This document shows, one piece after another, positions 22,343 through 33,336 of a stretch of DNA of 64,000 bases (position 1 is the stretch's first letter; each line of letters begins with the position of its first letter). The notes beneath the pieces were generated by a model. It had not been told where the DNA came from and did not search any database. It saw only the letters and a program-made list of their open reading frames with translations. The stretch lies in contig SAXG01000009.1 in assembly GCA_012932865.1 (NCBI GenBank), positions 47,163 to 111,162 of the forward strand. The letters run 5' to 3'. Source of the DNA: Amylostereum areolatum (taxonomy: Eukaryota; Basidiomycota; Agaricomycetes; Russulales; Stereaceae). The position numbers and the translations under genes were made by a program.

Positions 22343-23727
22343 TAGTGTTGCCAAAGTTCAGTTCAGAACCGCGGTCCGAACCCGAACCGACAGAACCGAA
22401 CCGACAGTTCGGTCCGGTTCCGGTTCTGGTTCTGGCTTTCGGCCGTCGGTTCAGGTTCGGGTTCGGGCCGGGGAAGAACCGACAGAACCGGCCCGAACCG
22501 TGGTTCAGCTGTGCAAGGATACATGGCCACGTACCAACTTTCTGTTGTCCTCCATCTACCCCCATCCTTTCTCTTCCCCGCCCTCGTCCCCTGCCCTCGT
22601 CCTCCGCCCTCATCTCCCGCCGCTATGTTCGCTCCCTGCCGCCCTTGGTTTCCACCCTCGTCTGCCGCCTGCTTCCGCCCTCATCCGCCACCTGCCCGCT
22701 TCCATCCTCGTCCACCCTCATCCGCCGCCCTCGTCCACTGCCCTCGTCCGCCGCCCTCATCCGCCGCCCTCGTCCGCCACCCTCATCCGCCGCCCTCATC
22801 TGCCCTCATCCACTTCCGCGAAATCCTCTCAGCCCTCCGCGAACGCTGTGCCCCCCTGCGCGACGCCTACATCGACGCCCTCCTCGCGCGTCTCGCTGAC
22901 CTGCCTCCGTCCAGCGCCCTCCCAGACCTCGCCAAGCTCATCGTCAACACCGTGCGCGACATCCTCCAGCTCGCAGACGCAATGAAGGACGACCTGTTCC
23001 AGTTCGTCATGGGCGCGATGAGCAAGGCACAGCTGCGGGCGACCATCCGTGACCAGGCGCGCAAGGGCGAGCGCGCACTCGTGCTCGACCTGTGGTGCTT
23101 GACATCCCTCAAGGCCGTCGTCGCCGAGTGGACGGCCCAGCTAGCGACACCCTACTCCGGCGTGGCAAACACGTGGGATCGCATGTGGATCGTACGGCTT
23201 ATGCAAGCCCTGGGTGCAACGACCCCTGTCGCATGCCCTATGCCCACCAAACCCGTGCCCTCATTGGGTGACGATGCGGAGCCGCCTCCCACGCTCCCAA
23301 ACATACTCCCACCACCCTTTTTCTTCTCCACGCCCGAGCTCGAGTACATCCAGAACCTCCTCCAAGCCCTCGTCATCACCGCCTCTCTTCTTGCTCTCCT
23401 GCCCCCCTCATCTCCCGCGCCTCCATCCAATCCTCCCTTGTCACCACAAAAATATTCTCCTTCTCCGCCTCCAGCCTTAGACTTCACCTCTCGCGTCTGG
23501 ACACTCCTCACCACCTCCATCGGCTCCGAATCCAGCGCGGATGACACCAAGCTCATCAATCTTGCCGACGATGGTGAACCAAGAACCGAGGTCCGAACCG
23601 AGTTCGAACCGAGAACCGAGGTTCAGTTCAGGTTCGGGTTCGGGTTCACCCCTAGACATGTCGGTTCAGGTTCAGGTTCGGGGAAAATGGGTCCTGAACC
23701 GAACCGAACCGAACTTCGGCAACACTA
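22343..23727 (+). mobile_element. hAT-like non-autonomous transposon, copy 2, inside kinase K5
   Basis: 1385 bp with the same ends as copy 1. It is flanked by perfect 8-bp duplications GTTGCGTT at 22335-22342 and 23728-23735, which fix the boundaries exactly. It lies in the sense orientation relative to K5. The sequence appears identical to copies 1 and 3, while its host site sits in a fully readable kinase frame. Both facts point to a recent insertion. Confidence 0.93.
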
Positions 23728-23728
23728 G
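22511..23728 (+). pseudogene. captured Tcp11-like fragment in hAT copy 2
   Basis: Same reading frame as in copy 1 (Pro-rich minisatellite translation, then the CAPLRD-containing Tcp11-like segment). It ends one base past the element boundary, because the junction with duplicated kinase DNA supplies a TAG stop. Confidence 0.6.
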
Positions 23729-25028
23729 TTGCGTTCGACCTGGAGAAGAATGTTGTAGTTTGGCTGAAGGATTGTTGGCGCATCGACGACCCCGCATTTC
23801 CAAAAGAAGACACGGTATACAAGAAGCTGAAAAAGCATAATATTCCCCACACGGCGCGGAAATTGTACGCTGGAGACGTCGCCGGGCAGTTCACGCGATC
23901 GCAAGATTTCGTCTCTGCAGACTGGGCTTGCAAGTCGTCGGTAAACATGCACAGGCTCGTACATTACCGCCTCGTCCTCGACATCGTGGGCCGACCTCTC
24001 AGTGAGTTCCAGTCAACCAGACAGCTGAGTCAAGTTATACGCGATTGCATATACGGTACGTCCATTTGAGTTGATCACTCTCGTGCGCTCTGTTTATGTT
24101 GCAATTCTATCTAGCCCATTGGATGGTCTTCGACTTGTTAGGCGTCCTTCATAGGGACGTTGGCCCCTCAAACATACTCATTACCAGTGACGGCCGAGGC
24201 ATGCTTATCGACTGGGATCTCTCTCTGGACGTTTCTAAACCGTCGCTCGTGGTGGCACGGCTTGGACTTCGATCAGTACGCTTGCCGTTTATATGAACTG
24301 GCCGTTCCTTGCTTACCCGCTTTGATCAGGGGATGTGGCAATTCCGTTCAGGGAAACTGTTACGAAGTGGAGGAACCAGACCGCATCTTCTGTGCGATGA
24401 CTTGGAGTCCTTCGTGCATGCTTTCGTCTTCAATCTCTTCCGCTATCGCCCGTCCCACTACAGCCTCGCGGCACTCTTGAAAGGTCTTCAATCTATATAT
24501 GACCACTGCGAGTTCAAGGGGGACATCGTCATTGGAGGCGTGCACAAGGTGGCCTATTTCACTAACAACAACCTCCTCAGTATTGTCGAGATGATGGATC
24601 TTCATCCTAGCTGTGCTGAAATTGTCACCACGATCCGGTCCTTCTTTTCGCTTGCCTATTACAAGGACCTCGAAGATATCAGCGTCGAGAGAAGAAACTT
24701 GTCTCTGAAGTCCTTGAAGACGTCACACGCTATACTCAATGCATTCGACACCTCCCTGGCCAACACAGGATGGAGGGATGACGACGGCAGCTCGAGTGTA
24801 GATCAATTGCGATATGCACCACTCGCTCCCGAGTCGGTGTTGGATATTGATATCCCAGATCACAAACGAAAAGCGACCATCGCCCGGTTGTGGCAAGACG
24901 ATGACTGGAAGACCTCACAAGAAAGAGCCGATGTCATCAACAAGAAACAGCGGACTTTCACGCAGCTAGCTCGGGGGACCGCATCGGGGAGTCTGGCTCT
25001 GACCGGGGGAGCAACTACGGATGGTTAG

Positions 25029-25996
25029 AGGATGTTTTATACTTGCTTTATATCGTAGGTTTGCGGAGATGGTCTACGCTCTTGCAATCCGAGGGGACGT
25101 GACTATTGGTGTTGACGCGTTGACGACGACCTTTATACATTTATATGTTTATTCCAACTGAGGCCCGAGAAGACGAAGTTCCGCGAGCGAGATCCAAACA
25201 TGTCGTACGCGAGATAGGCGAGACGCCGACGACGCCTAAGCGTATTGTGCGAGACTGCGAGTCTTTGTTGAACGCAACTTCGTGGCGAGGCCTGTCGTCC
25301 GTGGGTAGCGGATCTTCGAATGTACCCCCCCTCGGGAATAATTTCTAGGAGTAGATGATTGGGAGGAGGATGACAACATTGGCAACATAGACCGACTTCT
25401 TCTTGGGCAAAGTCTGTCTTCGACACGGTCGAGCGCAGGCCAACCGTCGGACCGTCGGACCAAAACCGTCGGTCGAACACGATTGGCAGTTCACCGATCA
25501 TCTTCGGATGAAGATGATGGTTCAGACACTGGAAAACAGCGTGTTCCTTAACGGCCGCGGATCTCAATCCATAGTCAAGGAAAATGGGCTGAAGCGTCGG
25601 GCCCCGTAGCCTCCAGTTCAGGGGGGGAAACGGAGTGACGAAGGCTTGTTACTATTTCCAGGAGCTTGCGCTCTTTCACCAAACACCCGCTCTCTCAATA
25701 TATATATATATATACCATGCATACCGTACATTTATTGTGATAATTTAGGATGCGCAGGTCTTGAGTGCCTCGTGCGAATGGAGTACATGTTTAGATTCTC
25801 GCAGCTGGGCGCGTTGCATAAACGCCTTGTTCAATGTTCATTACATAGGACTCCTATGCGAGCCTGATATGTATGAGAAAAGACCCTTCATTTGGTTTGG
25901 CACCAGTACGATCAAAAGTCTATCAGTGGAAAAGCGGATCTGATAGTCGTTTCAGACTGTTACCACTAAGTGAACCTGATATGCATGGCCTGACAG
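25029..25996. other. intergenic with a FunK1 relic and an AT microsatellite
   Basis: Contains the kinase scrap listed separately (about 25145-25440) and a short (at)n run near 25701-25717. Nothing else recognised. Confidence 0.5.
25145..25440 (-). pseudogene. FunK1 kinase fragment (relic)
   Basis: On the minus strand, SPRSCVQQRLAVSHNTLRRR followed by RRLAYLAYDMFGSRSRNFVF aligns by eye with TPRSQLSFQRETNRALMHRR and RRLAYLILDMFKSRSRTFVF of K2-K4. Upstream, LLLEIIPEGG resembles MILELIPSNED. Nothing before or after this block of about 90 residues can be matched, and the frame stops soon after it, so only part of the N-terminal region survives. It lies about 120 bp past the stop of K5, in convergent orientation. 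Confidence 0.6.
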
Positions 25997-27598
25997 CTAG
26001 AACTTCGTACCATGAGCCTGGTACCATTCCAACGCTCCCCCCGGCGATTCCACAGGCTCGAATACGGGCGGATATCGACCCATAGGCGCGGCGGTCCCCA
26101 CGAGTGGCGACGCTCCTTCTCCCCGCTTGATGAGCGCAGTTTCGTAATTGATGCTAGGATCCGTCAGAAGGCTGGGAGAAGTGTTCCAGCAGGATTTCTC
26201 CAGACCAACAAGGATGACGACGATGGTAGGGTATATGCCCTAGGACACCGCAGGGTACGGATCAGTTTCCTGAAGAGGTTGCGACGAAAACGAGTAACGC
26301 ACTATGAGCTGGACCGTGATTCCCCCCAAGGAGTGGGACAGGTTGTTCGTCGCCCTGGGACCGAAGTTCTCGATGTCGTCGGGTTCGAGTAGGTCGCCGA
26401 TCTTGCTGGCCATCAGGAATGTCTGGTTATGATGGTTAGAACCTGTGCGAGCTGTCACTACGCGATACGCAGCGCACCCATAGAATGCTATATAGCACGC
26501 CCGACTCGATGAATAGTACCATGATCTTCTCGGCAAGGGATAGCATGTCCCCTCCTTTGATGTGCTCTCTGACGAACAACCTATGGTTCCTACGGCGGTA
26601 GCTGTGAACACGGGGCGAAACCGACAGGAAGCACTATAGCATACACACCATGCCCGAAACGAGATGAGCCCCGTCGCCCATATGTTCGTAAGCCACGAGA
26701 AGAGGAAGGCCGCGAGCCCGTATCCATCTCCCGCAAACAGTTCTCCGTGGTCGTCCCGTGTGCACGCGTCGTTCGTATTCAGAATCGCCATCACTGCCCG
26801 CAGTTTCATCAGCATCGCCGTCAGATAGTGCGTGTGCCGGTAATAGAAACGTACCAACCGTCACAAAGATGAGGACCAAGGAGACGCCTCGGACGGCGCG
26901 CCCTTCAGTCCACAGCAGGATCGCTCGCCATAGAACGATCCCGTCCCCGAGCACGATCTGAAGGAAGAACGTTGGACGGTTAGAAGCGATAAACGTGTGG
27001 TAAAGAAGAGGTTTACATTTATGGCCAACAGCGCGGTGGGTGTGCACCGGTGAGCCCTCCCATCGATGATGAGCTCCAGGTCCGGGATCGTGGGGTAGGC
27101 CTGATCCGTGCACATGCCCTTGGCCTGCAGCTCCTCCAAACACGACCCAGTCGCCGTTTGCGATGCCGCCGCGTGATTCATCAACTTGGATAGATATGTG
27201 AGTTGCAGAGCCCATTGCGTCGTCGCGGCCGCGTACATCGCCACGGTGACGAGCAGGACGACAAGTTTGGATCTGGGGCGCAGACCGTTGCGACTGTGAA
27301 GGTAAGGTCACGCGAGCTCGCTAGACGATATAGAGGATACGCACAGAAGGACGAGCATGGAGAGGATGATGAGAAGAGAGAATATGCCTATAGACACAGT
27401 CAGATAATGCTAGCAGGCAATATGGTTGGTTGCGTACCGAATAGAGCAGTCTCCGCCACGAACGGAGTGAACGCAGAGGATATTGTTACTGCAGAGTCGT
27501 TGAGGCTGAGTTCGAGGTCTTGAATGTCGGCAGAGGTTAATGAGAGAGTACTTGCGGCCTCGTCAATGCGAGTGGTCGACGGCCCGCCGTCAAGCATG
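25997..27598 (-). CDS. seven-transmembrane protein A, Agaricomycete family
   Basis: Multi-exon minus-strand gene. The likely start is the ATG at 27598 (MLDGGPSTTRIDEAAST), giving an extracellular N-terminus, then TM exons: IFSLLIILSMLVLL (about 27390), VAMYAAATTQWALQLTYLSK, IVLGDGIVLWRAILLWTEG, LVLIFVTVGTFLLP, FLFSWLTNIWATGLISFRAW, EKIMVLFIESGVLYSILW and, last, YPTIVVILVGLEKSCWN. The C-terminal tail ends ALEWYQAHGTKF at 25997. Every hydrophobic segment is in a different short exon with GT..AG borders. The family (two more copies at 39.9 and 44.2 kb) resembles a large uncharacterised 7-TM group of mushrooms; function unknown. Exact splice sites were not all fixed. Confidence 0.7.
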
Positions 27599-28610
27599 GC
27601 CAGCAAATGTGGGGGCTTGAGGATTGCAGGGAGTCGAGAAAGAGGGAGTAGATCTGAGGCCACGGCGAGCCAGCTTGTCCATAGTTATACCGAGAACGGT
27701 TATAGAACCAGTACGGGTGGCTGAGAATGATCCGCTTCTATGGCACGTTAGATGCAGTGACGAGTGCAGGAGAAAGTATCGGGCGCACCATTAATATTAT
27801 AGTTGGAGCATTGCGCTGGAAACGGAGTGACTGGAAGCATGTTCTACGTCCGGCTGTGTCAGCGCAGCCCCGCTACAGAGAGAAATGCGATACACACCTA
27901 TGTAGACCAGCGCCGCCCCGGCTCTCACGTAGTCTGGAGCGTGTGGGTGTTGCGTCTCGCCAACGTCAACGTCGGAAGGAAACTCCGTGTGTTGACGACT
28001 TTAATGAGACCTTCTGTTCCGCTGGTTCTGTCTTGACATGAATATTGGACATACGCGAACACTTTTGTACGAGGAACTTCCCACTCTCGAATCAGAGCAG
28101 ATACGGGATGCACACGTATGCTGTTGATCCGCTGCCATTGAAGACGCGTGGCTGTTGACATTACTGACTTGAGTCGAATCAGTCTTGCTGGAACTGAAGG
28201 AGAAGATGTATGAATCCAGCATGAAAAGCGCTGGACGGCTCGAGGGTGCAAAGGACGTATGGCATTGGCGGGAGGGAAGTTTCAAATTTCACTGGTGTTG
28301 CTTCCCTGGAATCCCGGCTGTTCCTTTCAGGGACCCCGCCGTGTAATCTATCTATCTACACCACCAGCAGTTGCCTCAGCATGACTCTATGCGGAGCCAT
28401 TCGGATGAGTCTGATGGCGTGACCAAGGGTTCACGCTAGCATCGTGTCAGCTTCAATCCAACCCCCTCAATCTCGGCGCCATTCCGATTATCCGTTGCGA
28501 GAAAGTCGGCTTCGCGCTAGTCTCCTAAAGCAGACGTCGATGGAGTCAACCCTCGTACCTCGGGATCCTCTCATCAGACGTCTGCTATCACTCGCGCGTC
28601 GTTGTCGATA
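27599..28610. other. intergenic, no supported gene
   Basis: Short frames on both strands without domains. This is the upstream flank of 7-TM gene A and the left flank of hAT copy 3. Confidence 0.4.
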
Positions 28611-28618
28611 GCTCGGTC

Positions 28619-30003
28619 TAGTGTTGCCAAAGTTCAGTTCAGAACCGCGGTCCGAACCCGAACCGACAGAACCGAACCGACAGTTCGGTCCGGTTCCGGT
28701 TCTGGTTCTGGCTTTCGGCCGTCGGTTCAGGTTCGGGTTCGGGCCGGGGAAGAACCGACAGAACCGGCCCGAACCGTGGTTCAGCTGTGCAAGGATACAT
28801 GGCCACGTACCAACTTTCTGTTGTCCTCCATCTACCCCCATCCTTTCTCTTCCCCGCCCTCGTCCCCTGCCCTCGTCCTCCGCCCTCATCTCCCGCCGCT
28901 ATGTTCGCTCCCTGCCGCCCTTGGTTTCCACCCTCGTCTGCCGCCTGCTTCCGCCCTCATCCGCCACCTGCCCGCTTCCATCCTCGTCCACCCTCATCCG
29001 CCGCCCTCGTCCACTGCCCTCGTCCGCCGCCCTCATCCGCCGCCCTCGTCCGCCACCCTCATCCGCCGCCCTCATCTGCCCTCATCCACTTCCGCGAAAT
29101 CCTCTCAGCCCTCCGCGAACGCTGTGCCCCCCTGCGCGACGCCTACATCGACGCCCTCCTCGCGCGTCTCGCTGACCTGCCTCCGTCCAGCGCCCTCCCA
29201 GACCTCGCCAAGCTCATCGTCAACACCGTGCGCGACATCCTCCAGCTCGCAGACGCAATGAAGGACGACCTGTTCCAGTTCGTCATGGGCGCGATGAGCA
29301 AGGCACAGCTGCGGGCGACCATCCGTGACCAGGCGCGCAAGGGCGAGCGCGCACTCGTGCTCGACCTGTGGTGCTTGACATCCCTCAAGGCCGTCGTCGC
29401 CGAGTGGACGGCCCAGCTAGCGACACCCTACTCCGGCGTGGCAAACACGTGGGATCGCATGTGGATCGTACGGCTTATGCAAGCCCTGGGTGCAACGACC
29501 CCTGTCGCATGCCCTATGCCCACCAAACCCGTGCCCTCATTGGGTGACGATGCGGAGCCGCCTCCCACGCTCCCAAACATACTCCCACCACCCTTTTTCT
29601 TCTCCACGCCCGAGCTCGAGTACATCCAGAACCTCCTCCAAGCCCTCGTCATCACCGCCTCTCTTCTTGCTCTCCTGCCCCCCTCATCTCCCGCGCCTCC
29701 ATCCAATCCTCCCTTGTCACCACAAAAATATTCTCCTTCTCCGCCTCCAGCCTTAGACTTCACCTCTCGCGTCTGGACACTCCTCACCACCTCCATCGGC
29801 TCCGAATCCAGCGCGGATGACACCAAGCTCATCAATCTTGCCGACGATGGTGAACCAAGAACCGAGGTCCGAACCGAGTTCGAACCGAGAACCGAGGTTC
29901 AGTTCAGGTTCGGGTTCGGGTTCACCCCTAGACATGTCGGTTCAGGTTCAGGTTCGGGGAAAATGGGTCCTGAACCGAACCGAACCGAACTTCGGCAACA
30001 CTA
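28619..30003 (+). mobile_element. hAT-like non-autonomous transposon, copy 3
   Basis: 1385 bp with the same ends and interior as copies 1 and 2. Perfect 8-bp target duplication GCTCGGTC at 28611-28618 and 30004-30011. The right end lies about 180 bp upstream of the DUF6589 start codon, so the element may affect that promoter. Confidence 0.93.
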
Positions 30004-30004
30004 G
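28787..30004 (+). pseudogene. captured Tcp11-like fragment in hAT copy 3
   Basis: Same frame and sequence as in the other two copies, from the Pro-rich minisatellite translation to the CAPLRD-containing segment. It ends at a TAG formed at the element boundary. Confidence 0.6.
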
Positions 30005-30185
30005 CTCGGTCAGCCGAATCATGCCGAGTTCCTCCATCAAAAGTAGAGACTTGTTGATTACGCAAAGTACGATAAGTGTTCTCGCACAAATTAATTCGCA
30101 AATTCGCCGCGCGTAAACGGCTTCCAAGTCGACGAGCGATAAACCACCCCACCACAACATTTTCCACTCTCCGTTCCCGCGCGCG

Positions 30186-33100
30186 ATGCCACCAAAAGAC
30201 GATCCAAAATACTCCGGATCAAATCGCCAGGTCACGACCAATGCAAAACGCAAGTTCCTCGACGAGATTGCCCGGAAGCTACAAAAACACAAATGGTCAA
30301 TCGGAACGTTCATGGAAGATCTGCTCACAATCGAGAATCCGACGGAGACTCACTCGAAGATGGTGGAGAAATGGCTGCGAGGAGAAACATCAGCAACCCC
30401 GGTGCAAGTCATGGAAATGATCTACACTCACAAGTTTAGCCAGCTCAAATCTACTCGGAGTTCGGACAAGCGGACAGCGGAGGAGGCGCAACAGACGGAG
30501 CGAGGAGATCCTGACAAGGTGGCAAAAGCTCAGATGGAAAGATGGGCTGTTGGAAAGGTGGTGGTAATGGTGGATCGGGAATCCAAGGACTTGGCCTCGC
30601 ACGATGCATTCCATATCTCGACCCTGCTCAGCTCGTGGTCGGCGATCTTCAACTTCACGATGGAAGGAGCCTTGACCGTGATCAGGACAACATCGCCCAC
30701 GCTCCTTTGTGTAGCGTCTGCGGCTGCTGGGTGTTCGGAAGCAGTGGAGGATCTGGAAACAGAATCTGGAGCGATGTCAGACACGGATGAGGAACTTCGA
30801 CCGCCGCCAGTGCGCACGGCGTACCACTCACGACCGATACCCTCCGGAAGAGGAAATAATCCTCGCGATCCAATTCTCGTACGCCCCTCCTTCACCGCAT
30901 GCTTTCCCTGCTTGACTGATCTTTGATTGCCTCGCAGATCGTTCTCACCGTTTGCATGATGCTTATGGCCGCGCGAAGTGTTCGTTTCAACCTGTTCCAG
31001 AAGGTGGTTTCGGTCTGGATGTTCTCGCACACCGCGCCCCACGGAATGTATGCGGTGCTCGGTCGTCTTGGTTTGTCAGTTTCGTACACCACAACCCTCC
31101 GCCTCCTGCGCTCTCTTTCAAAGTCTGCACAAGAAACGAACCAAGCCATTGCCAGCACGCGCGCGTTCCTCCTGATCTACGACAATATAAACCGGATGGT
31201 TAGATCGTGGGATGCGGACTATGGAATCAAAGATACTATTCAAAACGGGACAGCGGCAACCATGGTGGAGCTTGAGGTCGAGGATGGCTGCGATCTGGAG
31301 AAGGTCCTCGACCCGGAACCGCTGCGTCAAGCAAGAGCAGAAAGGCGACGAGAGAATCTCACCTTGGAAAAGCTCTACGAGCAGGTGAAATGGACCGAGC
31401 TCAAGTCCGTCATGGCGTCACATGCTCTTCTCATGCTCATCGACAACGTCCCTTGCCTCGCGAAGCATCGTCCACTTGTCCTAGCACGGTTCAAAACAAC
31501 GCACGGTGTACACCGCATGCGAGCGGGGAGGAAGTCAAAGGTCCATCCAATGGCCACATCGGACCATAACGAAGGCAACACGGCGGAAAATGCGAAGGTC
31601 TTGGAGGATCTCTTGATTCACCAGCTCGGGATGTCCAAGGAGGCTGTCGCGAAGATCATTGTCATCATCGGCGGAGACCAATCCACTGTCGAGAAGCTAC
31701 GTACTTTGCAAAAACTCCGTGCTGATTGCCCCCACGAGTATGAACGGTTCGACTGGGCCCTTCCGCTCATCCAACTCTGGCATATGGGATGGGCAGATCT
31801 GGAACGAATTTTGAACACGCATTGGGGGACAGCAAAGCAGGCAGACCTCTCGTCATTTCTATCCATCAATTTTTTGCTTGGAAGGACGGTGAAGGACGTC
31901 AAACGACCCGACTATTACCCCGCACTGCATCTGCTTTGTGACACACTTATCGCCGCTGTCCTTGACTGCTGGAGGTAAGCAACCTTCCGCAAAAAAGTCA
32001 TATAATTAAAACTGACGGTACCCACCTTAGAATAATCCTCAGCGTTCCAGAGGGATCCGATCTCGCAAAATACCTAGAAGAGCACCCCACAGAGTTTGAA
32101 GATCTCCTCACGAAGGCCTCTACGCTCGTCGCAACGTACATGACAGGCGATGCGAGCGCGCGGGCCACGGAAGGTGGTGACACTGCGTCCGAGTTCTTCA
32201 AGACGGGAAGAGCATGGCCGGGCGCGTCGGAAGGCTTCATAGGCGACTATGTGCTCCGCAACTCGATCCTTCGCTTGCGTGACTGCATGCTCCACTACGA
32301 GTTCCAGCATGCCATTGCAGATGGCGATATCGGACGCGTGCGCAATGTGATGGCGGTACGTGCACGGACTCCTGGAAAGCGAGTGGTTAGGTTGATCATC
32401 TTAACGCGGCTGACCAGGTATGGGTGTTCACCTTCACCGGGTGCGGGAAGAACAAGTACGCAAACGAGCTCCTTGAGCTTGCATGCTTCTTCCTGTTTGA
32501 GTGCTCGGAGGAGCTTCAGAAACTTATACTTGATAACTGGTTGTGCAACTTACTCGGTGTCGAGGGTCATTGGATGCCCATGGATCTGCTTCAGGAGAAG
32601 AACATCAAACAACTGAAGAAGATGTCCCAAAAGCGGAGTGCTCGCTTCGGGGGATCCTTCTTCAAAGATGTCATCGCGGTCAACATACGGGCCTTTATCG
32701 AGGCCATCAAGGCCATGAAGACCACGGTCAGGATCGCTCAGCCGTCCGAGAAGCACGAAGGCGGCTCTGGAAAGACGTCAATTAAAGTACTCGGAGATCA
32801 AATGGAGGAGAAGGACGTCCATACATTCCGCCCAGGACGCGATCGTGGCCATAAAGCGCAAGATGACTTTGAAACTGGGTACCTCCGTTTGGATCAGACG
32901 TCGAGGATCGAGGATTTTGTTGCACGTACCCTTCGCGATTTCGGCGTCGTCTACGATGAGGGTGAGGCGGATGAAACAGACTCTGCACCTGCCGTCGTCA
33001 ATATCCTGCCTTCCGTCATTGTCGACGGGCACCTTGTGATCGGGGACGACCGAGATGACATCCTGGCGGATGAAGAACCCCATCCTGATGGTATGGACGG

Positions 33101-33272
33101 GGACGACGCTGATGGAGAAGTGGACGAGGTGGACGCCGTCGAAGGTGAGACACTGGCCGTTTCGGAGGAGCAGTTTGTCTTGTCGAGGATCCGAGACGAA
33201 GGCGGAAGCGATACGGAAGGGTACACAAGTTGCGAGTCGGGCGATTTTGAGGCATCCGACGATGAAGATTGA
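30186..33272 (+). CDS. DUF6589-family protein, possible transposase-like
   Basis: Intact four-exon gene: 30186-30878, 30938-31974, 32031-32355 and 32418-33272, about 969 residues. The N-terminus (KRKFLDEIARKLQKHKWSIG) and the block APHGMYAVLGRLGLSVSYTT followed by TLRLLRSLSKSA are typical of Agaricomycete DUF6589 proteins. Then come LLIYDNINRMVRSWD, a polar middle, IIVIIGGDQSTVEKLRTL, WALPLIQLWHMGWADLERIL, NKYANELLELACFFLF, LDNWLCNLLGVEGHWMPMDL and HTFRPGRDRGHKAQDDFETG. The C-terminus is strongly acidic. The isolated Asp residues in YDN and GGDQ, at strand ends within a long helical protein, recall RNase H-fold transposases (inference, not shown). It ends 64 bp from the 3' end of the helicase gene. 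Family name is by recall. Confidence 0.8.
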
Positions 33273-33336
33273 ATGTAGTTAATGTAAGTGCTATATACAT
33301 AAGATGGCAATTATATGAATATACTAAATTGAAGTG

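Larger units (their letters stand above)
21017..25028 (+). pseudogene. FunK1 kinase K5 split by hAT copy 2
   Basis: Starts MSLLSELLDEYLSELSD at 21017; intron 1 is about 21426-21473. The kinase frame continues to GRGTFGYVAF at 22342, where the transposon is inserted. It resumes at 23728 with the duplicated VAF codons as VAFDLEKNVVWLKDCWRIDD. Later blocks are HRDVGPSNILIT, GMLIDWDLSLDVS, GMWQFRSGKLL and DDLESFVHAFVF, ending at 25028, with introns near 24056-24113 and 24277-24335. Removing the element with one target copy restores a continuous frame, so the gene was open when hit. The break lies between the glycine loop and the ATP lysine. As read, translation would run into the element, giving a 518-codon frame from 21429 to 22985. 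It belongs with K8: HRD loop, KASGTDR motif, plus strand. Confidence 0.88.

Noticed and set aside
21696..22613. 305-codon minus-strand frame across K5 and hAT copy 2
   Set aside because: It crosses a transposon boundary, has no domain, and is antisense to a clear kinase frame; shadow.
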